Of a DNA stretch of 64,000 nt, positions 16,643-25,246 are shown piece by piece; the stretch's first letter is position 1; each line of letters starts with the position of its first letter. Source of the stretch: an uncultured Eggerthellaceae bacterium (lineage in GTDB: Bacteria; Actinomycetota; Coriobacteriia; Coriobacteriales; Eggerthellaceae); assembly GCA_958452575.1 (NCBI GenBank), contig CAUDUM010000007.1, positions 99,580 to 163,579 on the forward strand. Reading direction: 5' to 3'. The translations under genes and the position numbers were made by a program. Under the pieces are notes generated by a model. The model searched no databases. It saw nothing but the letters and a program-made list of their open reading frames with translations, and was not told the DNA's origin.

Positions 16643-17219
16643 GGCAGCCCTTCCTCTCGGACCAACGTGGCAGGAGGCGCCCCCCGCTGCCACATTTGAA
16701 TAACGCGGCAGGGAGCGTCCCCTGCCGCATGCGCTTCGGTTCAATGGACGAGTATAGGCGCAAAGCGCTCTCCGCTTCGAATTTTCATCGCAAAACGCTT
16801 GCAAGGGTGGTCTGCCCTTGACGCAATGGCTATAATCGACTAGCCGATTGCGTCAACCATATTCATGTGGAGGATGCGGGGCTTTGCGTACCGAGACGCG
16901 CGGGGGCGTGGCTCGGGAACGGGGAGACACATAGCGGAGGCGGTGCCCCGTCGCCGCGCGAATAATGCGACTCAAAAGGCTGGCCGCGGCGAGCGGTCGG
17001 CCTAATGCGGTATTCGGCGCACCTCGTACCGAAAGGTTTACCCGTTCATACGATTTAAAGCCCCAAGAGCGATGTGCAAGTTCAGGGCGTTCTATAAACT
17101 TGCACCGTTTGCGGGCTGTCTTGAGTCATGGCGGCGGCCCATGCGGCATGCGGCCGTGGAAAGACGGCAATGACAATGTAGGTAAAGGCAAGCATGACGA
17201 GTAGAAGAGGGGAAGGTAG
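16643..17219. other. Long divergent control region of the molybdoenzyme operon
   Basis: No gene is supported in these 577 bases. It contains a palindrome around a TATAAT (16818-16856), a second dyad GTGCAAGTT/AACTTGCAC (17074-17105) enclosing TATAAA, and a GC-rich stretch (16885-17000) with several possible stems, such as GGCCG...CGGTCGGCC. If transcription starts at the first palindrome the leader would be about 360 bases. I could not match it to a known riboswitch, including the Moco motif. Confidence 0.5.
16818..16856. promoter_or_regulatory. Palindromic operator candidate with promoter elements
   Basis: TTGACGCAAT and ATTGCGTCAA are perfectly inverted, and inner GGCTA/TAGCC extends the dyad with one bulged base. 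TATAAT lies in the centre on the plus strand. On the minus strand the same bases read TTGACG, 16-base spacer, TATAGC, which is a fair promoter for the PhnP-like gene. A repressor bound here could control both directions. Confidence 0.55.
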
Positions 17220-20120
17220 ATGGCGGAGATTTCCAAGGAGTCGCACGGCCTGAAGGACCTGATGTGTCCCGATATCGTGTCGACCGAAGTCGATGTCAAC
17301 GCTCCTGGCGTCGAGATGATCAAGTCGCTGTGCTATTTCTGCCACGCGAACTGCGGTGTTCTCGCATACGTCAAAGACGGTGACGTCATCAAGATCAAAG
17401 GCGATCCCGACTACAGCAACAAGGGAGGCCTGTGCTGCCGCGGCACCAGCGCGCTGCTGCACGTCAATCATCCCGCCCGCGTCAACCACGTGCTCAAGCG
17501 CGTCGGCGAGAAGGGCGAGGGCAAGTGGGAGCAGATCCCGTACGATCAGGGCATCCAGGAGGTCGCTGACCGCCTGAACCAGATCAAGGCCGAAAGCGGC
17601 GCCGAGGCTGTCGCCTCCGCCGGCGGCACCACGCGCACCGACGACTTCGCCCGTCGTCGTTTCCTGAACCTGTTCGGCACCCCGAACGGCTTCCACAACG
17701 CGCTGCTGTGCTGGATCCCCACGTTCATGACCGAGACCTGCGTGTGCGGTTGGTCCCCGTTCGAGACCGACCTGGGCGCTGCGAAGAGCCTGATCCTGTG
17801 GGGCATGAACCCCGGCGCCTCCTCGCTGCCCAGCATGCGCGGCTACACCGACCTGCAGATGCAGACCGGCCTGAAGATCATCATGGTCGATCCTCGCTAC
17901 TCCGAGACTGCCTCCAAGGCCGACCTGTGGCTGCCGCTGCGTCCCGGCTCCGACTCCGCTCTGGCGCTGGCGCTGCTGCACACCATCATCTTCGAGGGCC
18001 TGTACGACTGGGAGTTCGTCGAGCAGTGGTGCGACGGCTTCGAGGAGCTGCAGGATCGCATGGTCGACTACAGCCCCGAGTGGGCATCGACCATCACCTG
18101 GCTTGATCCCGAGCAGATCCGCGCCGCCGCGCGCCTGTACGCGATGAACAAGCCCGGCTGCATCCAGTGGGGCTGCACGTGGGATCAGATGGGCCGCGCG
18201 TCCACCACGGTCGCCCATGCGCTCACGCTCATCCGCGCCATCTGCGGCAACCTGGACGTCCCCGGCGGCGACGGCATGCCCGGCCCGGCCATCAACTACC
18301 TCACCGACGAGGAGATGGAACTCAACGAGCGCCTGCCCGAGGAGCAGAAGGCCAAGCAGATCGGCTCCAACAAGTTCAAGCTGACCTCCTGGCCCGGCTA
18401 CCAGCTGATCTCCGACAACGCCAAGCGCACGTGGGGCAAGACCCTGCCTGCCGAGTGGTTCTGCGAGGCCCACGGCCCCAGCGTCTTCAAGGCGATTCTC
18501 ACCGGCGATCCGTACCAGGTGCGCGCGCTCATCGTGAACGCCACCAACCCGGTGAACTCCTACGGCGACTCCAAGATGACGCTCGCCGCCCTTAAGAAGG
18601 TCGAGTTCCTGGTCACCGTCGAGTACTGGATCACCCCGACCGCGCTGCTGTCCGATTACGTGTTCCCGGCTGCCGGCGCGCTCGAGCGTCCGATCATCGT
18701 CACCCACTACGGCGCCACCGACTCCGTCATGGGCGGCCGCCGCGCCATCCAGCCCAAGTACGACCGCCACGACGACTTCACCTTCTGGCGCAAGCTGGGC
18801 CTGGCCTGCGGTCAGTCCGAGGAGGATTGGCCTTGGGAGACCATCGAGGAGGCCTACTCCGCGATCATCGCGCCGCTGGGTCTGCCGATCTCCGGTTGGG
18901 ACGAGTTCGTCGACAACTTCCGCATGTACTATCCGCCGCTGCACCAGAGCAAGTTCATCAACAACAACGGCTTCTGGACCCCGACGGGCAAGATCGAGTG
19001 CAACTCGACCATCATGCGCCAGCTGGGCTACGACGGCATGCCGTCCTACACGGGCACTGCCGAGAACCCCGAGGACACGCCGGAGCTGCTGGAGGAGTAC
19101 CCGCTGGTGCTCACCACGGGCGGCGGCTTCATGCCGTTCCATCACTCCGAGCACTTCAACATGCCCAACATCCGCTACCTGTATCCGGATCCGTACTTCT
19201 ACATCAACCCGGAGAAGGCCGCCGAGCTCAACATCGTCCGCGGCGACTGGTGCTGGATCGAGACCCGTCGCGGCCGCATCAAGATGCGCGCCAGCGTGGA
19301 GCCCATCGTCGATCCTCGCGTGATCATGTGCCCGCGCGGCTGGTGGTTCCCCGAGCGCGACGGTTCCGCCGACCTGGACAACCCGTTCGGCTGCCTGGAG
19401 TCCAACGTCAACACGCTGACCTCCGTCGATGACGAGGACTGCGATCCCATGGGCGGCTCCTGGTCCAACCGCGGCATGCTGTGCAAGGTCTACAAGTGCG
19501 GCGACTTCGACAACGTCTTCAAGCCTGAAGACGCCCAGTTCTCCATCCCCAGCTCCGCCAAGGAGCCCGGCATCCATGTGATGCCCAGCGAGCAGAAGCT
19601 GTGCAAGGAGAAGATCCCGTTCGAGATGCCCGAGTGCACCAAGGAAGTTCCCGAGGGCTACTACTGGGTGTGGCAGAACGACGGCATCTACCAGAAGGAC
19701 ACGCACTTCAAGCTGGACGACTCCGGCTGGCTGATTGACCCCAAGACCAAGGCCTACATCGACCCGCACACCGGTTGGCGCTACGACGGCAACGAGCAGT
19801 GCCTGGTCGACGACGCCACGGGCAAGAAGTACACGATGGAGCGCGTCGAGATCACCTACGTCGCCGGCGTGCGCACCTATCCCGGCCAGGACGCGCCGTA
19901 CGCGGTGCCCGAGCAGCTGACCTGGGATCAGGAGAAGGGCTACGCCGTCTTGGGCGACAAGCCGTACGTGTACGATCCCAACAGCGGCTGGATGCTCGAT
20001 CCCGCTACGGGCGCCTACCATGACGCCTACTACGGCTGGCTGTACGACGCCGCGGGCAACTGCCTGGTGGACGAGGCGACGGGCAACCGTTACGACATGT
20101 CGTACCAGCCCCTTCAGTAA
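17220..20120 (+). CDS. Molybdopterin oxidoreductase, acetylene hydratase/transhydroxylase-like, with C-terminal aromatic repeats
   Basis: A 966-residue catalytic subunit of the DMSO-reductase superfamily. Residues C38, C41, C45 and C72 or C73 form the N-terminal [4Fe-4S] site, and C164 (in NALLCWIPTF) is placed where this superfamily holds the molybdenum ligand. Family blocks include LILWGMNPGASSLP, VDPRYSETASKADLWLPLRPGSDSALALA and ALIVNATNP. There is no Tat signal, so it should act in the cytoplasm. Overall it resembles acetylene hydratase, pyrogallol transhydroxylase and the catechol dehydroxylases of Eggerthella relatives; the substrate is unknown. Residues about 812-966 are an extra tail with two SGW-DP-TGAY...GWxYD...CLVDxATG units. 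It is followed by an Fe-S subunit and NrfD. Confidence 0.88.
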   Translation: MAEISKESHGLKDLMCPDIVSTEVDVNAPGVEMIKSLCYFCHANCGVLAYVKDGDVIKIKGDPDYSNKGGLCCRGTSALLHVNHPARVNHVLKRVGEKGEGKWEQIPYDQGIQEVADRLNQIKAESGAEAVASAGGTTRTDDFARRRFLNLFGTPNGFHNALLCWIPTFMTETCVCGWSPFETDLGAAKSLILWGMNPGASSLPSMRGYTDLQMQTGLKIIMVDPRYSETASKADLWLPLRPGSDSALALALLHTIIFEGLYDWEFVEQWCDGFEELQDRMVDYSPEWASTITWLDPEQIRAAARLYAMNKPGCIQWGCTWDQMGRASTTVAHALTLIRAICGNLDVPGGDGMPGPAINYLTDEEMELNERLPEEQKAKQIGSNKFKLTSWPGYQLISDNAKRTWGKTLPAEWFCEAHGPSVFKAILTGDPYQVRALIVNATNPVNSYGDSKMTLAALKKVEFLVTVEYWITPTALLSDYVFPAAGALERPIIVTHYGATDSVMGGRRAIQPKYDRHDDFTFWRKLGLACGQSEEDWPWETIEEAYSAIIAPLGLPISGWDEFVDNFRMYYPPLHQSKFINNNGFWTPTGKIECNSTIMRQLGYDGMPSYTGTAENPEDTPELLEEYPLVLTTGGGFMPFHHSEHFNMPNIRYLYPDPYFYINPEKAAELNIVRGDWCWIETRRGRIKMRASVEPIVDPRVIMCPRGWWFPERDGSADLDNPFGCLESNVNTLTSVDDEDCDPMGGSWSNRGMLCKVYKCGDFDNVFKPEDAQFSIPSSAKEPGIHVMPSEQKLCKEKIPFEMPECTKEVPEGYYWVWQNDGIYQKDTHFKLDDSGWLIDPKTKAYIDPHTGWRYDGNEQCLVDDATGKKYTMERVEITYVAGVRTYPGQDAPYAVPEQLTWDQEKGYAVLGDKPYVYDPNSGWMLDPATGAYHDAYYGWLYDAAGNCLVDEATGNRYDMSYQPLQ

Positions 20121-20150
20121 GTAAGCATCGAGTAGGAGAAAGGATAGGAA

Positions 20151-20729
20151 ATGACTCGTTACGTTATGGTCATCGACCAGCGTCGTTGCATCGGCTGCCA
20201 CTCCTGCACGGTTGCTTGCCGTGTGTGGAACAAGCTCCCGCTTGACATCATTTACAACCCGGTCGTCTCCGAGGGCGTTCAGGGCACCTGGCCCAACGTC
20301 CATCGCAACTGGACGCCGCTTTTGTGCATGCACTGCGAGAACCCCGAGTGCGTGCCCTGCTGCCCCTCCGGCGCAAGCCAGCAGGACGACGACGGCACCG
20401 TTTGGGTGGATCCCAAGAAGTGCCTGTCCTGCAAGGTGTGCGTGAACGCGTGCCCCTACGGCATGCGCGACGCCTCCCACCTGGAGAACCGCATGCATCG
20501 CTTCGTGCGCAAGTGCACGTTCTGCCGTGACAAGCGCCAGCTCGATCCGGATGCCCAGCCCTACTGCGTGGAGACCTGCCACCAGAAGGCCCGTATCTTC
20601 GGCGATCTGGACGATCCGAACAGCGAAGTGTCCAAGCTCATCGGCTCGGTCAAGACCGACCGCATCTTCACCGAGTTCGGCACCGATCCTCAGATCTACT
20701 ACATTCCGTGTTTGGGAGGTCAGGCATAA
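20151..20729 (+). CDS. Four-cluster ferredoxin subunit (DmsB/NrfC-like) of the molybdoenzyme
   Basis: A 192-residue electron-transfer subunit with four cysteine groups, each suitable for a [4Fe-4S] cluster: CIGCHSCTVAC, CMHCENPECVPCC, CLSCKVCVNAC and a split CTFCRD...CVETC. This pattern is standard for the beta subunits of DmsABC, PsrABC and NrfCD type complexes. It lies 30 bases after the molybdoenzyme gene and overlaps the NrfD gene by one base (TAATG), so the three proteins probably form one membrane-attached complex. There is no signal peptide, in agreement with the catalytic subunit lacking one. Confidence 0.95.
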   Translation: MTRYVMVIDQRRCIGCHSCTVACRVWNKLPLDIIYNPVVSEGVQGTWPNVHRNWTPLLCMHCENPECVPCCPSGASQQDDDGTVWVDPKKCLSCKVCVNACPYGMRDASHLENRMHRFVRKCTFCRDKRQLDPDAQPYCVETCHQKARIFGDLDDPNSEVSKLIGSVKTDRIFTEFGTDPQIYYIPCLGGQA

Positions 20730-21709
20730 TGAAACATCATTACTGGGAACCGCCTATCGCCCTGTACCTGTTCCTAGGCGGTCTGGCTGGCGGCATTCTG
20801 TTCCTGTCTGCCATTTTCAACAGCTTCGTGATCCCGGGCTATGGCGAGATCTTCGCCTTCCCGGTGCTCATCGCGCTGATCTGCGTGGCTATCGGCTGCG
20901 TGTTCCTGATCATCGACCTGGGCCAGCCCGGCGTGTTCTGGCGCGTGTGGACCACGGCGACCTCCATCATCAAGTGGGGCGCCACCTTCCTGGTCATCGC
21001 CGCCGTGTTCGCGCTGCTGTACCTGCTCGCGTTCCTCGATCAGGCGTGGCCGATCTTCGGCGGGCTTTCGCAGTTCCTGCTGCCTGCCGCTGACTTCTTC
21101 CTGATCGTCGCGGGCTTCTTCGGCCTGTGCATCATGATGTACACCGGCATCATGCTGTCGACCCTGAAGGCGCATGCGTTCTGGGCCACCCCTGCTCTGC
21201 CCGTGCTGTTCACGATCTCCGCTATCTCCACCGGCTGCGCCGCCATCGTGCTGTCCATCGGCGGTTGGCCGGCTCAGATCACGCTCGAGAGCCTGCTGGC
21301 TGCAGCGCTCGTGCTGGAGATCCTGCACATCGTCGACATCGTGCTGGTCATCGCCGAGCTCATCGTGCTGCTGACCATGGTCCTGTCCTTCGCGGGCGCC
21401 GGCAACGTGACCGCCAAGAAGGCCGCGATGCGCTGGATCAAGGGCAATTACGCCCTGCTGTTCTGGGTGGGCATGGTCTTCCTGGGCCTGCTCGTCCCGC
21501 TGATGATGTACATCGGCGGCGGCCACTCCGCTGCTGCTCAGATCGTGGCTCCCGTGCTGGTTCTGTGCGGCGGCTGCCTGCTGCGCTTCATGGTCGTCAA
21601 CACCGACGATCGTGCGGACATCCCGGGCGAGATCCGCTACTACAACCGTGTTGCCAAGCCTGACGCCGAGTTCGTCAAGAAGTGGGAATACGGCAAGAAC
21701 CTCTTCTAA
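20729..21709 (+). CDS. NrfD/PsrC-family membrane subunit
   Basis: A 326-residue protein with eight to nine transmembrane helices of the polysulphide reductase NrfD family, which anchors the Fe-S subunit and exchanges electrons with the quinone pool. The start WEPPIALYLFLGGLAGGILFLSAI is the typical NrfD opening, and RVWTTATSIIKWGATFLVI follows. ATG 20729 overlaps the stop of the Fe-S gene, with GGGAGG upstream. A quinone link means the upstream molybdoenzyme is likely a reductase fed by menaquinol or an oxidase feeding it, which differs from redox-neutral acetylene hydratase. A family A repeat and a terminator follow. Confidence 0.93.
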   Translation: MKHHYWEPPIALYLFLGGLAGGILFLSAIFNSFVIPGYGEIFAFPVLIALICVAIGCVFLIIDLGQPGVFWRVWTTATSIIKWGATFLVIAAVFALLYLLAFLDQAWPIFGGLSQFLLPAADFFLIVAGFFGLCIMMYTGIMLSTLKAHAFWATPALPVLFTISAISTGCAAIVLSIGGWPAQITLESLLAAALVLEILHIVDIVLVIAELIVLLTMVLSFAGAGNVTAKKAAMRWIKGNYALLFWVGMVFLGLLVPLMMYIGGGHSAAAQIVAPVLVLCGGCLLRFMVVNTDDRADIPGEIRYYNRVAKPDAEFVKKWEYGKNLF

Positions 21710-21713
21710 TTTC

Positions 21714-21800
21714 GTTCCGCCGGCCTGACGGCCGGCGGAACTGGCCGCCGCTGCGACCGCCTGAGGCACCTCAGGCGCTCTCGCTGACGTTACGAACGAC
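21714..21800. repeat. Dispersed intergenic repeat family A, copy A2
   Basis: Begins with a perfect 12-bp hairpin (GTTCCGCCGGCC, loop TGAC, GGCCGGCGGAAC), then nGGCCGCCGCTGC, a short variable hairpin (CGCCTGAG/CTCAGGCG) and the end block CTCGCTGACGTTACGAAC. This copy lacks the GTACC...CTTCGCC middle of A1 and A3. It starts five bases after the NrfD stop. Confidence 0.85.
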
Positions 21801-21833
21801 AAGGGAGGCAATGGCGGTCGAGGGTGATAATTT

Positions 21834-21870
21834 CGGGGGTGCGACCTTGCGGTCGGGCCCCCGTTTGTTT
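21834..21870 (+). terminator. Rho-independent terminator between NrfD and CCG-domain genes
   Basis: CGGGGG...CGACC pairs with GGTCG...CCCCCG with a small internal loop, followed by TTTGTTT. It separates the first molybdoenzyme operon from the second group of genes. Confidence 0.75.
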
Positions 21871-21950
21871 AGGCTCGCCGTCCTGGTGGGATGCTGCGGC
21901 ACCCGGCGGCAGGACGGCGGCCCTAGGCAAACGGGAAAAGGGGGTTGGCA

Positions 21951-22907
21951 ATGTCTGGATACGTGTACGACGACGCGCTGACAGGGAGCCGAGTCACCTG
22001 CGGCTATCCAGAACTTTCGGCGTGGGTGGAGCCCGCGCGCGCATCCGAGGGGGATGCCGCTCCGGTCAAGTCGTTGTATTTCCCGGGGTGCTCGTTCATC
22101 AACTACTCGCTGCCGCTTGTCCAGGCGGTGTACGATCTGCTAAAGGGCGCCGGTCGCGTGGATGGCGTGTCGCTGGTGTGCTGCGGCAAGATCCTGCAGT
22201 ACGAGCCCAATGGCAAGGAGGTTCGCGCGGCGCACGAAGCGCAGCTGCGCGAGCACATCCTGAGCACCGGAGTCGAGCGCATCATTACGGCTTGCCCTAA
22301 TTGCGTGAAGGCGCTGCGCGCCTTGCTGGCGGCCGATGAGCGCACCGCCGACGTTGAGGTCGTGCCGCTGCCGGTGGAGTTGGCGGAGATGGGCTACCGC
22401 ATCGATGCCGAGGTGGCTCGCAAGATGGTCGCCACCGCCGTGCCGGAGTCCGACGCCGCGGCCGGTGGGCTGCCTCATTTCGCCCCGCACGATTCCTGTC
22501 CCGATCGCGATACGGGCGAGTTCGCTGACGGCGTTCGCGCTTTGCTTCCCGAAGGAACGATCCGCGAGGCCGAGCACAACCGACACCGGTCGTTCTGCTG
22601 CGGCAGCCTGCTGCGCGCGGCGGGCAAACCGGAGCGCGCATCGGAGCAGTCGCGCAAGCATGGCCAAGAGGCGGTCGCCGCACAGGCGGATGCCATCGTG
22701 ACCGCCTGCATGAGCTGCACGTTCCTGCTGTCAAAGGAGCAGCGTGACGTTCCGGTGTTCCACTATCTTGAACTGCTGTACGACTGGCGCATCGATTGGG
22801 ACAACACCCCGCCTTATATGACGCTGCGTTTCCTGTTCGACGAGCCCGCGCCTTCGGAGGAGTCGCGCCGGACGTTCGTCGGCCTGGATTCCGCCAACGC
22901 TGAGTAG
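21951..22907 (+). CDS. Two-CCG-domain iron-sulfur protein (HdrB/GlpC-like)
   Basis: A 318-residue protein with two complete cysteine-rich CCG domains: FPGCSF ... CCGK ... CPNC in the first half and HDSCPD ... CCGS ... CMSC in the second. In HdrB such domains bind unusual [4Fe-4S] clusters that cleave disulphides; in GlpC and LutA they pass electrons to quinones. It lies 21 bases before a second molybdoenzyme, so it may be that enzyme's electron partner in place of the usual ferredoxin/NrfD pair. ATG 21951 follows AAGGGGG; a TTG two codons earlier is possible. The pairing of this gene with a molybdoenzyme is unusual. Confidence 0.85.
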   Translation: MSGYVYDDALTGSRVTCGYPELSAWVEPARASEGDAAPVKSLYFPGCSFINYSLPLVQAVYDLLKGAGRVDGVSLVCCGKILQYEPNGKEVRAAHEAQLREHILSTGVERIITACPNCVKALRALLAADERTADVEVVPLPVELAEMGYRIDAEVARKMVATAVPESDAAAGGLPHFAPHDSCPDRDTGEFADGVRALLPEGTIREAEHNRHRSFCCGSLLRAAGKPERASEQSRKHGQEAVAAQADAIVTACMSCTFLLSKEQRDVPVFHYLELLYDWRIDWDNTPPYMTLRFLFDEPAPSEESRRTFVGLDSANAE

Positions 22908-22928
22908 AATCGACGGAGCCTCGCGACA

Positions 22929-25166
22929 ATGCAAGAGATCAAACCTACGAACTGCCACTACTGCGGATACTGCTGCGCCTTTTTGGCGACGGTGGAGGAC
23001 GGCCGCGTGATCGACCTTCAGCCTGATCCCACGCGCTATCCGTACGACGATCGCATCCTTGCCGGATGCCGTCGCTGGCGCATGAACCTGGCTGCCCTCG
23101 ACGGGGACGACCGCGTCAACCACCCGCTGCGTCGCGTTGGCGAGCGCGGCGCCAATCAGTGGGAACGTGTGAGCTGGGATGAGGCGCTCGACGATATCGC
23201 GATGCGTTTGCGCGAGCTGGCGGATCAGCATGGCCCCGAAACGCTTGCCAGCGCCATCGGCGGGCCGCACGCATCGTTTTGGCCGCTCCATCGCTTCATG
23301 AACCTGTTCGGCAGCCCCAACAACATGGGTATCGGCCAGATCTGCTGGAACCCGCGCATCTGGATGGATGCGCTTACGTTCGGATGGACGGTCGAGGCCG
23401 ACATCACACCCGGTTTGACGGAGTGCCTGTTCATATGGGGCACCAATCCCGCGCAATCGGACAACTCGGCGTTCTGGCGCGCCATCATCCAATTCTCCAA
23501 GACCGAGGCGTCGCTCGTCGTCATCGACCCGCGCCGCACGCAGGTCGCGGCGCTGGCGGATATCTGGCTGCCGGTCCGCCCCGGCACCGATTGCACGCTC
23601 GCACTGGCCTTCATGCACGTGATCATCGAGGAGGGGTTGGTCGACCGGGCGTTCCTCGATGAGTGGTGCCATGGGTTCGACGAGCTCGCCGATCACGTGA
23701 AGCCCTACACTCCGGCGCGCGCGGCTCGCGAGTGCGGCGTTTCCGAGGACGACATCGTGCGCGCGGCGCGTCTGTTCGGTGGCGCGCGGGCGGCAGCGCT
23801 CGTGTCGGGACGCGGCATCGACCAGGTGGGCGTGAACGTTGCGCCCACGCACCGCGCGATCTGCTGTTTGCGTGCCATCACGGGCAACGTCGACAAGCAG
23901 GGCGCCTGCGTTTTGGCGGAAGCGAGCGACTTCATCCCCGAGGTCGATATGGAGATGACCGACGCGCTGGCTCCCGAGCATCGCGCCCGCTGTCTCAATA
24001 CGCAGCGCACGCCGCTGCAGTGTTATGAGGGGTACGCGAAGGCGCGCGAGCTCACCGAGAAGCTGGGGCGCCGTCTGCCGGAGCGCTACCTGACCTCCGC
24101 TGCACCCGATCTGGTGCTTCGCGCGATGGAGACGGGCGAGCCGTATCCGGTGCGCGCGCTCATCGTCAACGCCACCAACCCGCTTATCACTTACGCCGAC
24201 ACCCACCGCGTCTTCAAGGCGTTCATGGGGCTTGACCTTATCGTGGTGCTCGACTACTACATGACCCCCACGGCGAGCATCGCCGACTATGTTCTGCCGA
24301 TCGCCGGCGCCATCGAACGCCCGATCTTCCAGGTGCACGGCGGCGTGGCGAACAACGGCTACGGCGGTCCCGCGGCGGTCGAGCCGTATTACGAACGTCG
24401 CACCGATTACGAGGTGTTCCGCGAGTTGGGCCTGCGCCTGGGGCAGGCCGATGCCTGGCCTCAGGAGACGCTGGAGGATGCGTTTGCCGCGCAGCTGGCC
24501 CCTACGGGGATGGATTGGGAAACCTATTGCCAGATCGGCCTGTACTATCAACCGCCCGCGTACGAGAAGCACCTGATCACCGGACCGGACGGCGTACCTC
24601 GGGGCTTCGCCACCACCACGGGCAAGATCGAGCTTGCCAGCGAGTTTCTGCCGCAAGTCGGCGGGACGCGGCTCCCCGAGCCGGGTGGGCATCTCTCACT
24701 GTGCTCGCCGGAGCTGATCGAGCGCGTCCAGGCGGAAGGCGGAGCGCATCTGCGCATGATCACGGGTTCGCGCAAGCAGCCGTACAACGCGTCGATGTAC
24801 TTCAACAATCCCGAGTTCCGCGCCAAATCGCCTATGCCGGTCGCCGAGGTCAGCGAGGCGACGGCAGCGCGTCTGGGTCTGGCGGCGGGCGACACGGTGG
24901 AGATCGCCACCGACCAGGGCAGCGCGCGGTTCGAGCTGGCGACGGCGCGGATGCGCGATGATCTGGTCAACGTCGATTACGGTTGGTGGCATCCCGAATG
25001 GGAGCCGGGCGCGCCCGATTTCGGCGGCATGTGGGAGTCCAATGTGAACTGTCTGACCACCTGCGAGCTGGCTGAGCCGATGATCGGCACCTGGAGCTAC
25101 AATGACATCGATTGCGTCATCAAGCGCGTCGAAGAGCCGATCAGCTGGCAGAAAGATCGCCAGTAG
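22929..25166 (+). CDS. Second molybdopterin oxidoreductase, acetylene hydratase-like
   Basis: A 745-residue DMSO-reductase-superfamily protein. C9, C12, C15 or C16 and C47 form the N-terminal [4Fe-4S] site (CHYCGYCC ... AGC), and C139 in GQICWNPRIWM occupies the usual molybdenum-ligand position. Blocks LFIWGTNPAQSDN, VVIDPRRTQVAALADIWLPVRPGTD and ALIVNATNP support the family. It has no Tat signal and lacks the aromatic-repeat tail of the first enzyme, with which it shares the same overall order but clear divergence. It follows the CCG-domain gene by 21 bases. The family includes catechol dehydroxylases, so an aromatic or small-molecule substrate is plausible but unproven. Confidence 0.88.
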   Translation: MQEIKPTNCHYCGYCCAFLATVEDGRVIDLQPDPTRYPYDDRILAGCRRWRMNLAALDGDDRVNHPLRRVGERGANQWERVSWDEALDDIAMRLRELADQHGPETLASAIGGPHASFWPLHRFMNLFGSPNNMGIGQICWNPRIWMDALTFGWTVEADITPGLTECLFIWGTNPAQSDNSAFWRAIIQFSKTEASLVVIDPRRTQVAALADIWLPVRPGTDCTLALAFMHVIIEEGLVDRAFLDEWCHGFDELADHVKPYTPARAARECGVSEDDIVRAARLFGGARAAALVSGRGIDQVGVNVAPTHRAICCLRAITGNVDKQGACVLAEASDFIPEVDMEMTDALAPEHRARCLNTQRTPLQCYEGYAKARELTEKLGRRLPERYLTSAAPDLVLRAMETGEPYPVRALIVNATNPLITYADTHRVFKAFMGLDLIVVLDYYMTPTASIADYVLPIAGAIERPIFQVHGGVANNGYGGPAAVEPYYERRTDYEVFRELGLRLGQADAWPQETLEDAFAAQLAPTGMDWETYCQIGLYYQPPAYEKHLITGPDGVPRGFATTTGKIELASEFLPQVGGTRLPEPGGHLSLCSPELIERVQAEGGAHLRMITGSRKQPYNASMYFNNPEFRAKSPMPVAEVSEATAARLGLAAGDTVEIATDQGSARFELATARMRDDLVNVDYGWWHPEWEPGAPDFGGMWESNVNCLTTCELAEPMIGTWSYNDIDCVIKRVEEPISWQKDRQ

Positions 25167-25246
25167 AACTGTTAAGAGACACCGGCGACGAACGCGCGGC
25201 GCCCGTGCGGGGTCGCCGCGCCGATAGACGAGGAGGAACAAGCCGT

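Noticed and set aside
17082..20582. Very long open frame (over 1100 codons) on the minus strand opposite the first molybdoenzyme
   Set aside because: It is the antisense shadow of a strongly biased GC-rich gene; the plus strand holds clear family motifs, and the antisense reading has no known domain.
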